Notes under the pieces: generated by a model | Seen by the model: the letters and a program-made list of their open reading frames with translations, nothing else | Told to the model about the DNA's origin: nothing | Database searches by the model: none | Translations under genes and position numbers: made by a program | Part shown: piece after piece, positions 32,665 through 41,891 of the stretch | Numbering within the stretch: the stretch's first letter is position 1 | How the letters are laid out: the number at the start of each line of letters is the position of its first letter | Origin: Mycobacterium sp. Root135 | GTDB taxonomy: Bacteria; Actinomycetota; Actinomycetes; Mycobacteriales; Mycobacteriaceae | Length of the DNA: 64,000 nucleotides | Direction: 5' to 3' | NCBI RefSeq assembly: GCF_001426545.1 | Contig: NZ_LMEZ01000009.1 | Coordinates: 62,001 to 126,000 of the forward strand

Positions 32665-35600
32665 GTGTCGGGTCGCATGAGGGTGGGTTTCGTGGGGTCT
32701 TCTAAGTACATCGGTCGGGTCGGGGCGTTGGCGGTCGCACTGGGGATTGGGACCGCGTTGGTGACCACTCCGGGGATCGCGTGGGCGGATGAGAACGCTT
32801 CCTCCAACGCCGACGGTCCCTCGCAAGACACCTCCGGCGGTGATGCGCCGGGCACGACCAATGATGTGAACCCGCCGAGCACGACCCACGGTCAGGACAC
32901 CGGGAACCACGACACCCCGCCCCCGACGACGGGGGCCACGACCACCACGACTACGCAGGGGTCCACCACGATCACCACCGTGGGCGGAAACGGTCCGACG
33001 GTCACTGTCGGTGGCTCCACCAACACCGGCACCATCGGCACCCACGACGACGCCCCTACCCAGTCGTCGGCCACCACTGCGGGAGTGCCGGGGGAGACGA
33101 TCTCCACCACCACCGGGGCGGCCACGACCATCGCGAGCACCCCGCAGATGACCCCCACCGCGACCGCGACCGCGACCGCGCAGCAAGTCACTCCGACGGC
33201 GGTGGTGACAACGCTTAGACCGTCGGGTTCGGCTGCGTCGGCGGAGACCGTGCTCGCATTGAGGACCCCGGCTACCGGCACGGTGGCGCTGGCCGAGGTC
33301 ACCGTCACGCCCCGGCCGTTAGTCGCCCGCCTGGCGCCGACCGACACAAACACCGTCGGCGACACCACCACGACACTAAGGTCGGCCCTCGAGGCTCCCG
33401 CGTTGCCGGTACCAACGGTGACCCCACCGACGCCGTTAGAGACCGTGCTGGCAGTTCCCGGCACCATCGTCTCTACGTTGCTCAACCTGTTCACTCAAGC
33501 CTTGGCCCCGTTGATCGGTCCGGGTGCACCAGCCGACAATCCCGTCCTGTGGGGGGTGTTGGCATTCGTCCGTCGCCAGTTCGACATGACTACAAATACG
33601 TTGACCGCCGCCTCGGTGTCGACCAGCCAGCGCCTCGACACGGCGTTGGCCACAGCCGCGACGGCGAACCAGCCGCCAACGGTCGTTGCCGCAACCCTTG
33701 GCACACCTGACCCGACGACCGGTGCAGTGAGCGGGCATCTCAACGCCACCGACCCCGAAAACAGAAAGCTGTCCTACACCGTAGCCACTGCCCCATCGAC
33801 AGGGGTGTTGACGCTGAACAAGACGACCGGTGCATTCACCTACACGCCGACTGCGTCGCAGCGGGTGCTGGCAGGGCTGGCGGGAGGCACCGCAGCAGCG
33901 TCGTTCGCCGTGACCGTCTCCGACGGCACGAACAAACCCGCCGCCACCGTCACCGTGCCGATCAGTCCGACGACGGTGACCGGACTCGGATCGGTGGCAG
34001 CCGGTGACGGAACGAGCGGCCTCGCGGCCACCAACACCCGCGCCTACGTCACCAACTACGACGCCGGAACCCTCACCGTCATCGACACCATCCACCGGAC
34101 CGTGGTCGCGACCATCGACGTCGACAACCTGCCGAGCGGGGTCACGGTCACCCCTGATGGCAGCAAGGTTTACGTCACCAGCCAGGACACCAACACCGTC
34201 TCGGTGATCAACGGCGCGACCAACACCGTCACCGCCCAAATACACTTGGGGGCCGCGACCCCGCAGGCAATTGCCACCAGTCGTGACGGCAAGACCCTTT
34301 ACGTCACCACCACCACCTACACCCCAGATCCGGACTTCCCCGACACGATCTTCCCGACGAGCACCATCACGAAGATCTCGACGACCACCAACAAGGTCTC
34401 CGGCACCATCAAGAACGTCGGCCTCGTTCCCTACGGCCTGACCGTCAGCCCCGACGGCAAGAAGGTTTACGTCGTCTCCGAGGTGTTCTCCGATGACGGC
34501 ACCTACCAGACCGGGGCGTTCGTGTTCGCGTCCGGTGCGAGTACGGCCACCGCCATCAACGGTGTGGGACATCGGCCCCAGTCGGTCACGATTAGCCCCG
34601 ACGGCAAGAGCGCCTACATCGCTGACCGGGACAGCGGCACCATCAGCATCGTCGAGACATCCAAGTACACAGTCACCCACACCATTTCGACTGCACCGGA
34701 CAGCGTCGACGCCGTCGCCGTCAATCGCGACGGGTCGCTCCTGATCGTCCTCAATGCCGCCACCCACAACGTGGACGTCTACACCACCACCGGCACGTAT
34801 GCGCTGCTGACCAGCGTGCCCACCACCGCGACCACCGACCTGAACTTCCCCCAAGCCGTTCTGTCCACCGATGGTCAGCAGCTCTACTACACCAGTGACG
34901 CTGCCCTGCAAGTCATCTCGCTGGTACCGGCGAACACCTTCCCCATCGCGGGTGCCCCGGTGCTCAACCCCCCGACCGCGACCGGTGTGGTCAGCGGATC
35001 AGTCCCCGTCACCGACCCCGATCAGGACACGCTGACCTACCGCGCCTCAGCCCCTGGCAAGGGCAGTGTGGTCGTCAACCCAGACGGCACCTTCACCTAC
35101 ACCCCGACCGCCGCTGCGCGCCACGCCGCTGCCACGGTCGGAGCTTCAGCGGCACTCACGACAGATACCTTCACCCTTACCGCCGACGACGGACGACGCG
35201 GCATCATCACCGTTCCCGTCACGGTGAACATTCTGCCCGCCAACACCGCACCGACCGCGAAAGCATCTGTAGGAAGTCCGAACTTTAAAACCGGGATCGT
35301 CACCGGCAGCGTGACTGGCGCCGACAAAGACAAAGACGCCCTCACCTACACCAGCACCGCACCCGCCAAGGGAACCGTCACCATCGACGCCAAGGGGAAG
35401 TTCACCTACACGCCCACCGCATCGGCCCGTCAAGCCGCCGCAGCACCCGCCGCAGCTGCCGTTGACAAGGCCGATGCATTCACCATCAACGTCGATGACG
35501 GGCACGGCGGAATCTTCGCCAGTGCTGTCACGGTGAAGATCAGCCCGTTGAGCACTGCCCAATTCAATCTGATCGCTGTCGAATCGGGGTTTGCCGCGAT

Positions 35601-37380
35601 CAACGCCACCACCAGCCCCGCGCCCGTCGTAGCGGCTCCGCAGGCAGCGTTGGCCGCAGCTCAATCCACCGCAAGCACGAACCCCACCGTGGCTGCCACC
35701 ATTCCGACTATGCCTGCCCCAGAAGGTGTGGCAATCAGCCCGGACGGGAGCCGCGTCTACGTGGCGCACTCAAGCCACAACGGCGCGGTAACCGTCATTG
35801 ACACCGCCACCAACACCGTAACAGCCACAATTCCGGTCGGCGACGGTCCCATCGGCGTGGCCATTAGTCCGAACGGCAGCCGCCTTTACGTCAGCAACAC
35901 GGTAGACGGCACAGTATCGGTGATCAACACCGCCACCAACACAGTCATAGGCAAGGCCATCGCAGTCGGCAGCAAGCCGTTCATCATGGCGGTGAGCCCG
36001 AACGGCAGCCGCGTCTATGTCACCAACACCGGAGACGGCACAGTATCGGTGATCAACACCGCCACCAACACCGTCATAGGCAACCCTATCTTCGTGGGCA
36101 GCGATCTGTATCACGTTGCAATCAGCCCGAACGGCAGCCGGCTTTACGTCAGCAGACTTGAGACCAACGCGGTGTCAGTGATTGACACTTCCACCAACAC
36201 CGTCATCGGCAACCCAATCCCCGTGGGGAAGCGGCCTTTCGACGTGGCGGTCAGCCCGGACGGCAGTCGGGTCTACGTCACTAACGGCAACGACGGCACG
36301 GTGTCGGTGATCGACACCGCCACCAATACCGTCACCGGCAGCCCAATCTTCATCAATAACAACGGTGTCTATGGGCTTGGCGTGAGCCCGAACGGTAGTC
36401 GCATCTATGTCACCACCTACGCCGGCCGCGGCACCGTCTCGGTGGTCGACACTGCCACCAACACCGTCATCGGGAGTCCGCTCCCCGTTGGGAGCTTCTC
36501 CCGATTCGTCACGGTCAGTCCGAATGGCAGCCGTGCCTACGTCACCAACGTGTACGGCAATTCGGTATCGGTGATCGACACTGGCCAGCAGGCACTCGGA
36601 CCGGGCGGCAAAATGCTGGCGACGGTCTACGGTAAGGTCCAGAATCCGATCCGGAAACAGCAGTCGGAGTCGGTTACGACGGCTCTGCAAAATCGACTGA
36701 GCCTCACGGCATCGCAACTCTTCGAGGGCATGGATCCCAATGTCTCTGACAAGGTGACGGTGCAGCTGGTGCGCAGCATCGACGGCAAGTCGTACCGGAT
36801 GATGGTGTACATGACGGGAATCGATCCCGGTAACCCCTTCTCCGTCGCCGATGCGGCCTACGGGAACACCGGGTTGCTCAACAGGTCGGTCAGCGACTTC
36901 ATCGACAACGCCTACGACAAGTGGAGTGCCAAGAAGAAAATCCAAGGCATCACGCTCGTCGGATTCAGCGACGGCGGCCAGCAGATGCAGAACTACGCGG
37001 GCACCGGCGCACACGCCGGGCTCGTCAACAACCTTGTGCTCTACGGCGCACCGCTGATCAAGACGACGAAGGACATCAAGGGCAAGTCGTCGCTGGCCTT
37101 CGCGAGCGGGGACGATCTCGTCGTCACCGGCGGCAGCCACCACGACGCGTTCGATTCCTACAACGCCAGCGGATCCGACAAGTACGCGATCTACGCCACC
37201 AACGGTCCGCACAACCAGCAGACCTATAAGGACGCGGCGAAGGACTTCGACGACACCTTCAAGTACGCGTCAACCGAGTACGTTCAAATCGCTAAAGCCT
37301 GGCAGCCGTTCAAGGGAACAGTCGTGGATTCCGGATCGTTCCGGACCCACTACATCGGGCCCCTGGGAATTCCTCTGTAG
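32665..37380 (+). CDS. Giant surface protein: two seven-bladed beta-propellers plus alpha/beta hydrolase
   Basis: The product is 1571 residues from GTG 32665; ATG 32677 is an equally good start. A signal peptide (GRVGALAVALGIGTALVTT...AWA) is cleaved near residue 41. A Thr/Pro-rich stalk follows (to about 330), then one VCBS-like domain (TDPENRKLSYTVATAPS). A first YVTN-type propeller has seven blades (about 450-770), two more VCBS-like domains follow (TDPDQDTLTYRA, ADKDKDALTYTS), and a second propeller has seven PNGSRxYVxN blades (about 1015-1310). A C-terminal domain has GFSDGG, the serine-hydrolase elbow. It is probably wall-attached or secreted; ligand and substrate are unknown. The repeat DNA is highly self-similar. 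Confidence 0.85.
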   Translation: MSGRMRVGFVGSSKYIGRVGALAVALGIGTALVTTPGIAWADENASSNADGPSQDTSGGDAPGTTNDVNPPSTTHGQDTGNHDTPPPTTGATTTTTTQGSTTITTVGGNGPTVTVGGSTNTGTIGTHDDAPTQSSATTAGVPGETISTTTGAATTIASTPQMTPTATATATAQQVTPTAVVTTLRPSGSAASAETVLALRTPATGTVALAEVTVTPRPLVARLAPTDTNTVGDTTTTLRSALEAPALPVPTVTPPTPLETVLAVPGTIVSTLLNLFTQALAPLIGPGAPADNPVLWGVLAFVRRQFDMTTNTLTAASVSTSQRLDTALATAATANQPPTVVAATLGTPDPTTGAVSGHLNATDPENRKLSYTVATAPSTGVLTLNKTTGAFTYTPTASQRVLAGLAGGTAAASFAVTVSDGTNKPAATVTVPISPTTVTGLGSVAAGDGTSGLAATNTRAYVTNYDAGTLTVIDTIHRTVVATIDVDNLPSGVTVTPDGSKVYVTSQDTNTVSVINGATNTVTAQIHLGAATPQAIATSRDGKTLYVTTTTYTPDPDFPDTIFPTSTITKISTTTNKVSGTIKNVGLVPYGLTVSPDGKKVYVVSEVFSDDGTYQTGAFVFASGASTATAINGVGHRPQSVTISPDGKSAYIADRDSGTISIVETSKYTVTHTISTAPDSVDAVAVNRDGSLLIVLNAATHNVDVYTTTGTYALLTSVPTTATTDLNFPQAVLSTDGQQLYYTSDAALQVISLVPANTFPIAGAPVLNPPTATGVVSGSVPVTDPDQDTLTYRASAPGKGSVVVNPDGTFTYTPTAAARHAAATVGASAALTTDTFTLTADDGRRGIITVPVTVNILPANTAPTAKASVGSPNFKTGIVTGSVTGADKDKDALTYTSTAPAKGTVTIDAKGKFTYTPTASARQAAAAPAAAAVDKADAFTINVDDGHGGIFASAVTVKISPLSTAQFNLIAVESGFAAINATTSPAPVVAAPQAALAAAQSTASTNPTVAATIPTMPAPEGVAISPDGSRVYVAHSSHNGAVTVIDTATNTVTATIPVGDGPIGVAISPNGSRLYVSNTVDGTVSVINTATNTVIGKAIAVGSKPFIMAVSPNGSRVYVTNTGDGTVSVINTATNTVIGNPIFVGSDLYHVAISPNGSRLYVSRLETNAVSVIDTSTNTVIGNPIPVGKRPFDVAVSPDGSRVYVTNGNDGTVSVIDTATNTVTGSPIFINNNGVYGLGVSPNGSRIYVTTYAGRGTVSVVDTATNTVIGSPLPVGSFSRFVTVSPNGSRAYVTNVYGNSVSVIDTGQQALGPGGKMLATVYGKVQNPIRKQQSESVTTALQNRLSLTASQLFEGMDPNVSDKVTVQLVRSIDGKSYRMMVYMTGIDPGNPFSVADAAYGNTGLLNRSVSDFIDNAYDKWSAKKKIQGITLVGFSDGGQQMQNYAGTGAHAGLVNNLVLYGAPLIKTTKDIKGKSSLAFASGDDLVVTGGSHHDAFDSYNASGSDKYAIYATNGPHNQQTYKDAAKDFDDTFKYASTEYVQIAKAWQPFKGTVVDSGSFRTHYIGPLGIPL

Positions 37381-37623
37381 GTGATTTGTAATGACGGCGC
37401 TCGTAAATACGCAGTTCTGCCAGCGGGAGTGCTCACCTGCGTGTCTGTCAATGAGGGCGGGTCTCCTTTGATGCCGGTGGTCTCTGACCACGCATCAGCC
37501 ATCCAAAGGAGGCCCGCGTTCTCTTACTCCCATCGGAGGACGACGTGGAAAGTCACGACGGAGTCCAGATCCACAAGCTACAGGCCGGGTCGTTCTTCCC
37601 GTTGCCGTCTCGAAACAGAGCAC

Positions 37624-37738
37624 ATACGAGACACTCCCGGAAGTGCTCGTTCGCAGCATGTTTCGTGAGGTCGATGTGTCTCAAAAGTCCGTCTCAGGAA
37701 TCAGTGTCTCGTATCGGGCGTTGAACCTGTTGTGAGAC
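37624..37738. promoter_or_regulatory. Repeat-rich recombination (res-like) site upstream of the resolvase
   Basis: Perfect 12-bp inverted arms ATACGAGACACT (37624-37635) and AGTGTCTCGTAT (37703-37714) enclose 67 bp. Further GTCTC/GAGAC half-sites are at 37678, 37691 and 37734. This clustering directly upstream of a serine recombinase start (37752) fits a multi-subsite resolution or inversion site. The rest of 37381-37623 shows no gene. Confidence 0.6.
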
Positions 37739-37751
37739 AGGGGGTTCAGCC

Positions 37752-38333
37752 ATGGCCGCACAACAGACCGGCGCTCGCGTGGGGTACACGCGGGTCAGCA
37801 CAGTCGCCCAGACACTCGAACAGCAAAACTCTGCGCTGACTGCAGCTGGAGTTACGAAGACCTTCTCCGACGTCATGTCAGGGGCACGTGACGACAGGCC
37901 AGGACTGGCTGCGCTGCTCGAGTACGTCCGCGATGGCGACACCGTAGTCGTGTGGAAGCTCGACCGACTGGGACGCAACACATTACACATCCTGGAGACG
38001 GTGAAGTCGCTGACAGACCGTGGGGTCACCTTGATCTCGACAACCGACGGCATCGACTCGTCAACGGCTGCCGGCCGCATGGTGATTGCAGTCCTGGCGA
38101 GCATGGCTGAGTTCGAGCGCGAGCTGATCAAAGAGCGGACAGCCCTGAAACGAGTTGCATCCCAGGCCAACGGGACTCGGTTCGGACGGCCCAGAAAAGT
38201 CGTGGAGGAAACTCACGTCGCCACAGCCAGGCGGATGAAGAACGATGGCCACACAGCGAGGGACATCGCCAAGTATCTCGGCGTCAGCCGTGCCACGCTC
38301 TACCGGTATCTGTCAGTGGACAACGCGGCATGA
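37752..38333 (+). CDS. Serine recombinase of the resolvase/invertase family
   Basis: This 193-residue protein has the catalytic domain VGYTRVSTVAQTLEQQ (nucleophile Ser in YTRVST), KLDRLGRNTLHILE, a long E helix (MVIAVLASMAEFERELIKERT), and a C-terminal HTH (TARDIAKYLGVSRATLYRYL). Length and layout match TnpR resolvases and Hin/Gin invertases. No transposase lies beside it, so it is an orphan. Together with the repeat-rich upstream site it may resolve multimers of the excised element or invert DNA. Confidence 0.93.
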   Translation: MAAQQTGARVGYTRVSTVAQTLEQQNSALTAAGVTKTFSDVMSGARDDRPGLAALLEYVRDGDTVVVWKLDRLGRNTLHILETVKSLTDRGVTLISTTDGIDSSTAAGRMVIAVLASMAEFERELIKERTALKRVASQANGTRFGRPRKVVEETHVATARRMKNDGHTARDIAKYLGVSRATLYRYLSVDNAA

Positions 38334-38643
38334 GTGTTGTTGGCCCGCAGTACGACTCGGTGCAGCCAAGACCCGTCAATGGCCATGCCTGAGCGAACAA
38401 TGACGTCTGCCGTCGCAGGTTGACCGTCGTGGCCGATGGAAGAATTCACCTACACCTACACCGGCACCAACGCGAGCAGCTGTTGGATGTGCCACTGGCG
38501 CCGACGCCCCGAGGTTGCGCCGGGCGACGGTGCGGGCTGAGTTGCGCGGGGTGGCTCGCGAGTGGGATGGCGGGATCGACGAGGCTGGCTAGGAGGCGTG
38601 AGGACGATGCAGCGTGGCTGCGCCATAACCTCGCAGCTGCGCT
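38334..38643. other. Gene-free stretch between resolvase and GHKL ATPase gene
   Basis: About 310 bp with no convincing gene. A 75-codon forward frame (38420-38647) and a 35-codon frame from ATG 38439 exist, but both have unnatural His/Arg/Cys-rich composition and no ribosome site. I see no terminator or repeat. Confidence 0.4.
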
Positions 38644-40686
38644 CTAGCCAGAGGGCAGGCCCAGCTTGTCGAAGAAGGCGCGGTTCCGCTCAGTGGCTGC
38701 GTTGACCAGCCCGTCGAAGCTCATCACCTCGATGTACGCCCTAGCGGCATTGTTGTAGCCGAAGTAGCCGAGACCGTCGTGGGTGGGCCGCAAGTCTGAG
38801 ATCTCGCACCGCTCGATCATCTTCTTCGTGAGGTCGGCGATGATGTAGCAGAACGCCGGCGGGTCCTGAGTCGGCGGGATCGGCCTCCCCGCGGCGGTCA
38901 GCACTCCTCCTGCGCGGATCCTCTTCACGTAGTCGAGGCACTGCTGGATCGGGTTCTTGTCCTCGGTGGCGTCCGTGCGCATCGGCCGCTTGATTTCGAC
39001 CACGACTATCGACGGCAGCGGCAGCTTCTGCCCCTCGGCCGCGAGCACAGGCGAGTCGACGAGCCGCGTCGCGAGGATGTCGGGCTCCTTGGTCGATTCG
39101 GAGCCCGTAATCGGCATGCTTCTCAGCGTCTTGTCGGAGGCGAGGTAGTCGTGGAACGCGAGCCTCTCGTCGATGATCCACAGGTTCGACCCATCGGAGG
39201 CGACATCGTTGGACTCCGTGCGCATTGGGACGATCAGCGAGTGGATCGCGTCCTCTCGGCTGTACTTCCCCTCCTTATCAGCGCGGATCAGCCGCCCAAG
39301 CAGGTCCAGCACCATGCGGCGGCGCGAGACATATGCCGCGAGGTCTGACTGGTTGATCTCGCTGACGGTGGCGAGGTAGGCCGCGAGACGCTCGGCGTAG
39401 TCCTCCGCCGGCTCCGAGTCTGCCTCCGCGAAGATCTCCTGCCCCTGAACGAACGCCTCGGACTCAATCTTCTGCAGGTGCCGGTGGAGTTGGAGTTCGA
39501 GCTCCTGGTCCTTGACCGATGGATCGACCGTGATGCCGCGCTGCTCGATCGTTGCGAGCACCGGCCGATACCGCGGAGCGCGCTTGGTTACGAAGTCGTG
39601 GACCCTCTGCTTTCCCTGCTCGCGCGCCAACTCGAGCGGGCCCTTCAAGATCTCACCGATCTTTTCGACGACGGCATCACGGATATCGTCCAGCGAGAGG
39701 TCGTCGACGAGCGGTTCTCCTGCGATGTAGTCGGCGATGTCGAAGGCCGTCCGATCAGACCGGACGCGTTCATCCAGGAAGTCCGAGGTCAGATAGCAGG
39801 CGTAGACGAACTCACCGGAGGCCTCGTCTTTGAGCTTGCCGTGGAGCCCGGGCAACTTCCCGTTCAGGTTCTCCTCGACGACGACGCGGCTTGCCGCGCA
39901 CCAGTGGAGGCGGGGGACAGAGTTCCGCGTAGTCGCCTTCAGCCGGAGGTTCAGCATGTCGAACTTCTGCCCCTTGACCTCGATCGTCGACGACGACATC
40001 GCCGAGTCGACGAACTCGTCCACAAGGCTGGCCAGCGAGACTGACTCGTCGTCATCCGCGATCATCACCACGGGCGCACCACCGGGGCGGAGGAAGTACC
40101 AGATGCAGTGTTCGAAGACGTCGCGCGCAATGGCGTCGACGCCCTTCGGCGCGTTTTGTTGGAACGACTTCTTGAAGCCGTCGAGGCTGACGACTGCGCC
40201 CGGGCGCACGAACCTGTCAGCGTCTCCGTTGTGCTCAACTTCGTGCTCGACCGAGAACTTGAACTGCCGCCCCCGGAGTTCGCCTTGCTCGTCCGTGTAC
40301 GCGCTCCGCACCGACACCCTGTCGAATGCCTTGAGCCAAAGAAGCCGGCCTACGCCGCGGCAGCCGAGGTCCGATTTGTAGTCGCTGTCGAGTGTCTCGA
40401 AGGAGCACATATTCTGCGGCGTGAATCCCACGCCGTCATCGGTGATGGTGAAGCCGACGATTGGCTTCATGGGCGCTCGCCCAGGACCTGCGGAGCCGAA
40501 GTCCAGCTCCGCCTGGGCGTCGCGGTGCACCCTCACTTCGATCCGGCCGGGTGATTCCGGGTCCCCGGGCCGCGCATCGATCGCCTGAATGCTGTTCACG
40601 ATGGCCTCGAGGAGCGGCAAGAGTGCGTGGCTCTTCGGCAGGCTTGTGTTCCGGACACGGCCTGCCAGTGATGTGGTCAGAGCCAT
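38644..40686 (-). CDS. GHKL (Hsp90/MORC-type) ATPase fused to a PD-(D/E)xK-like nuclease domain
   Basis: This 680-residue protein has an N-terminal GHKL ATPase with N box LLEAIVNSIQAID (Glu27, Asn31), G1 motif TDDGVGF (83-88) and glycine loop GCRGVGRLLWL (about 108-118). A transducer-like and coiled region follows (about 210-480). The C-terminal domain (about 500-670) holds EPDILATRL and then PSIVVVEIKRP, with Glu564 and Lys566, the D...ExK pattern of restriction-type nucleases. GHKL ATPases of the MutL/MORC type are known from prokaryotic restriction and conflict systems. It lies divergent from the DprA-ComFC pair across 293 bp. Function is inferred, probably DNA-sensing defence. Confidence 0.75.
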   Translation of the reverse strand: MALTTSLAGRVRNTSLPKSHALLPLLEAIVNSIQAIDARPGDPESPGRIEVRVHRDAQAELDFGSAGPGRAPMKPIVGFTITDDGVGFTPQNMCSFETLDSDYKSDLGCRGVGRLLWLKAFDRVSVRSAYTDEQGELRGRQFKFSVEHEVEHNGDADRFVRPGAVVSLDGFKKSFQQNAPKGVDAIARDVFEHCIWYFLRPGGAPVVMIADDDESVSLASLVDEFVDSAMSSSTIEVKGQKFDMLNLRLKATTRNSVPRLHWCAASRVVVEENLNGKLPGLHGKLKDEASGEFVYACYLTSDFLDERVRSDRTAFDIADYIAGEPLVDDLSLDDIRDAVVEKIGEILKGPLELAREQGKQRVHDFVTKRAPRYRPVLATIEQRGITVDPSVKDQELELQLHRHLQKIESEAFVQGQEIFAEADSEPAEDYAERLAAYLATVSEINQSDLAAYVSRRRMVLDLLGRLIRADKEGKYSREDAIHSLIVPMRTESNDVASDGSNLWIIDERLAFHDYLASDKTLRSMPITGSESTKEPDILATRLVDSPVLAAEGQKLPLPSIVVVEIKRPMRTDATEDKNPIQQCLDYVKRIRAGGVLTAAGRPIPPTQDPPAFCYIIADLTKKMIERCEISDLRPTHDGLGYFGYNNAARAYIEVMSFDGLVNAATERNRAFFDKLGLPSG

Positions 40687-40979
40687 AGTGCCCCCTACTT
40701 CGATCCGACCCTGGGAGACTAGCGCCCCGCACCGTCACCGACGGCCCCGTCTCCGGTCCGTCGCTCTGGCGATCGGCCGCCCGATACCCCCCCGGTGGGA
40801 TCGATGGGCCTTACCGCTCGATCACCTGGCGGTACGCAAGCTTGAGCAGCGACACCCCGCCGCGCATGTCGGACCCGACCCTTAAGCTGCCGGCAAAAGA
40901 CGGAGTGTCCAGGTAGCGGCCCACGCACCGCGGACTAGCCTTCGCAGTAGACGCGCAGATCAGAGGAACGGAGGTGCGC

Positions 40980-41891
40980 ATGGAGTATTCAGCAGCGGCG
41001 ACCGTCGTTGCCCTGATGCGCGACCTGCCGAAGACCGTCAAGCTCACCGAATTGGGCGACTTGCTGCTGGAGGCCGAGTCCGCACAGCAGCTGTGGGACG
41101 AGCTCATGGGCGCCACGCTGATTCCCGTTCCGGGCTTGGGTCCCGACCGAGACGCCGCCGCACACGATATCGAGCAGTGGGATGCGCGCGGCTGGCGAAC
41201 TCTCACCGTTCTGGACGAGGACTACCCGGACCGCGTGTGTGCCGCAAGGCGGCCACCGGCGCTGCTGATGGCCGAGGGCACTCTTGCTGACGACGACTAC
41301 GCGGTAGCGATCGTCGGCTCCCGAAAGGCGGCTCCCGCCGCTCTCGACTTCGCGAGGAACGTAGCCCGCGGCCTTGTCGAACACGAGGTCACCGTGGTGT
41401 CGGGTCTCGCTGCGGGAATCGACACTGCCGCGATGACCGCAGCTCTTGACCTGGGCGGGCGTGTAGTCGGCGTTATCGGCACCGGCCTCGACATCGCGTA
41501 CCCAGTGCCAAATGCGGAACTCCAAGCGACTGTCGCCGAGCGGGGATTGCTGCTCACTCAGTTCCTGCCCGGATTCCGGGGTTCGAAGTGGGCCTTCCCG
41601 GCCCGGAACAAGACGATGAGCGCCTACTCCGGCGTGACCGTGATCGCGGCGGCCACCGAGAACTCGGGCACGCGTCACCAGGCGCTGGAAGCCGTCTCGC
41701 ACGGTCGACGGTTGGTGCTGCACCGCGACGTCGCCGAGGGCACCACATGGGGAAGAGAGCTGCGCGACCGCCCCGACGTTTTCATCGCCGGCACCGCGGA
41801 CGAGGCGATCGACCAGCTGGAACGGATCGCTGACGCGGATCAGTCGGTCCGCGCGCATCTCAGCCCCGTCGCCGCCGGCACCGCCTGGTGA
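40980..41891 (+). CDS. DprA/Smf-like Rossmann-fold (SLOG) protein
   Basis: The start is ATG 40980, five bases after GGAGG. The 303-residue protein carries the DprA Rossmann core: ERGSR-equivalent AIVGSRKAAPAAL, VTVVSGLAAGIDTAAM, GTGLDIAYPVPN, and KWAFPARNKTMSAYS. DprA binds single-stranded DNA and loads RecA in transformation. SLOG domains also serve nucleotide-linked conflict systems. The C-terminal winged helix of true DprA is absent. Chromosomes normally have their own dprA near topA/xerC-type genes, so this is an extra, mobile copy. It overlaps the ComFC-like gene (GTGA). Confidence 0.85.
   Translation: MEYSAAATVVALMRDLPKTVKLTELGDLLLEAESAQQLWDELMGATLIPVPGLGPDRDAAAHDIEQWDARGWRTLTVLDEDYPDRVCAARRPPALLMAEGTLADDDYAVAIVGSRKAAPAALDFARNVARGLVEHEVTVVSGLAAGIDTAAMTAALDLGGRVVGVIGTGLDIAYPVPNAELQATVAERGLLLTQFLPGFRGSKWAFPARNKTMSAYSGVTVIAAATENSGTRHQALEAVSHGRRLVLHRDVAEGTTWGRELRDRPDVFIAGTADEAIDQLERIADADQSVRAHLSPVAAGTAW

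Noticed and set aside
33156-33180. Short GACCGC tandem repeat in the surface-protein gene
   Set aside because: It encodes alternating Thr-Ala in a low-complexity stalk and fits composition bias; no regulatory meaning is apparent.
35700-36580. Regular DNA repeats resembling a CRISPR-like array
   Set aside because: The units are coding, imperfect and translate as propeller blades in one frame; there are no conserved repeat/spacer boundaries and no cas genes.
37381-37668. 95-codon forward frame after the surface-protein gene
   Set aside because: Composition is unlike a protein, it has no ribosome site, and it covers the repeat-rich recombination site.
40811-40872. Short reverse frame ending SLLKLAYRQVIER in the GHKL/DprA divergent region
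   Set aside because: Only about 18 codons, with no ribosome site and no recognisable homologue; kept as promoter region.
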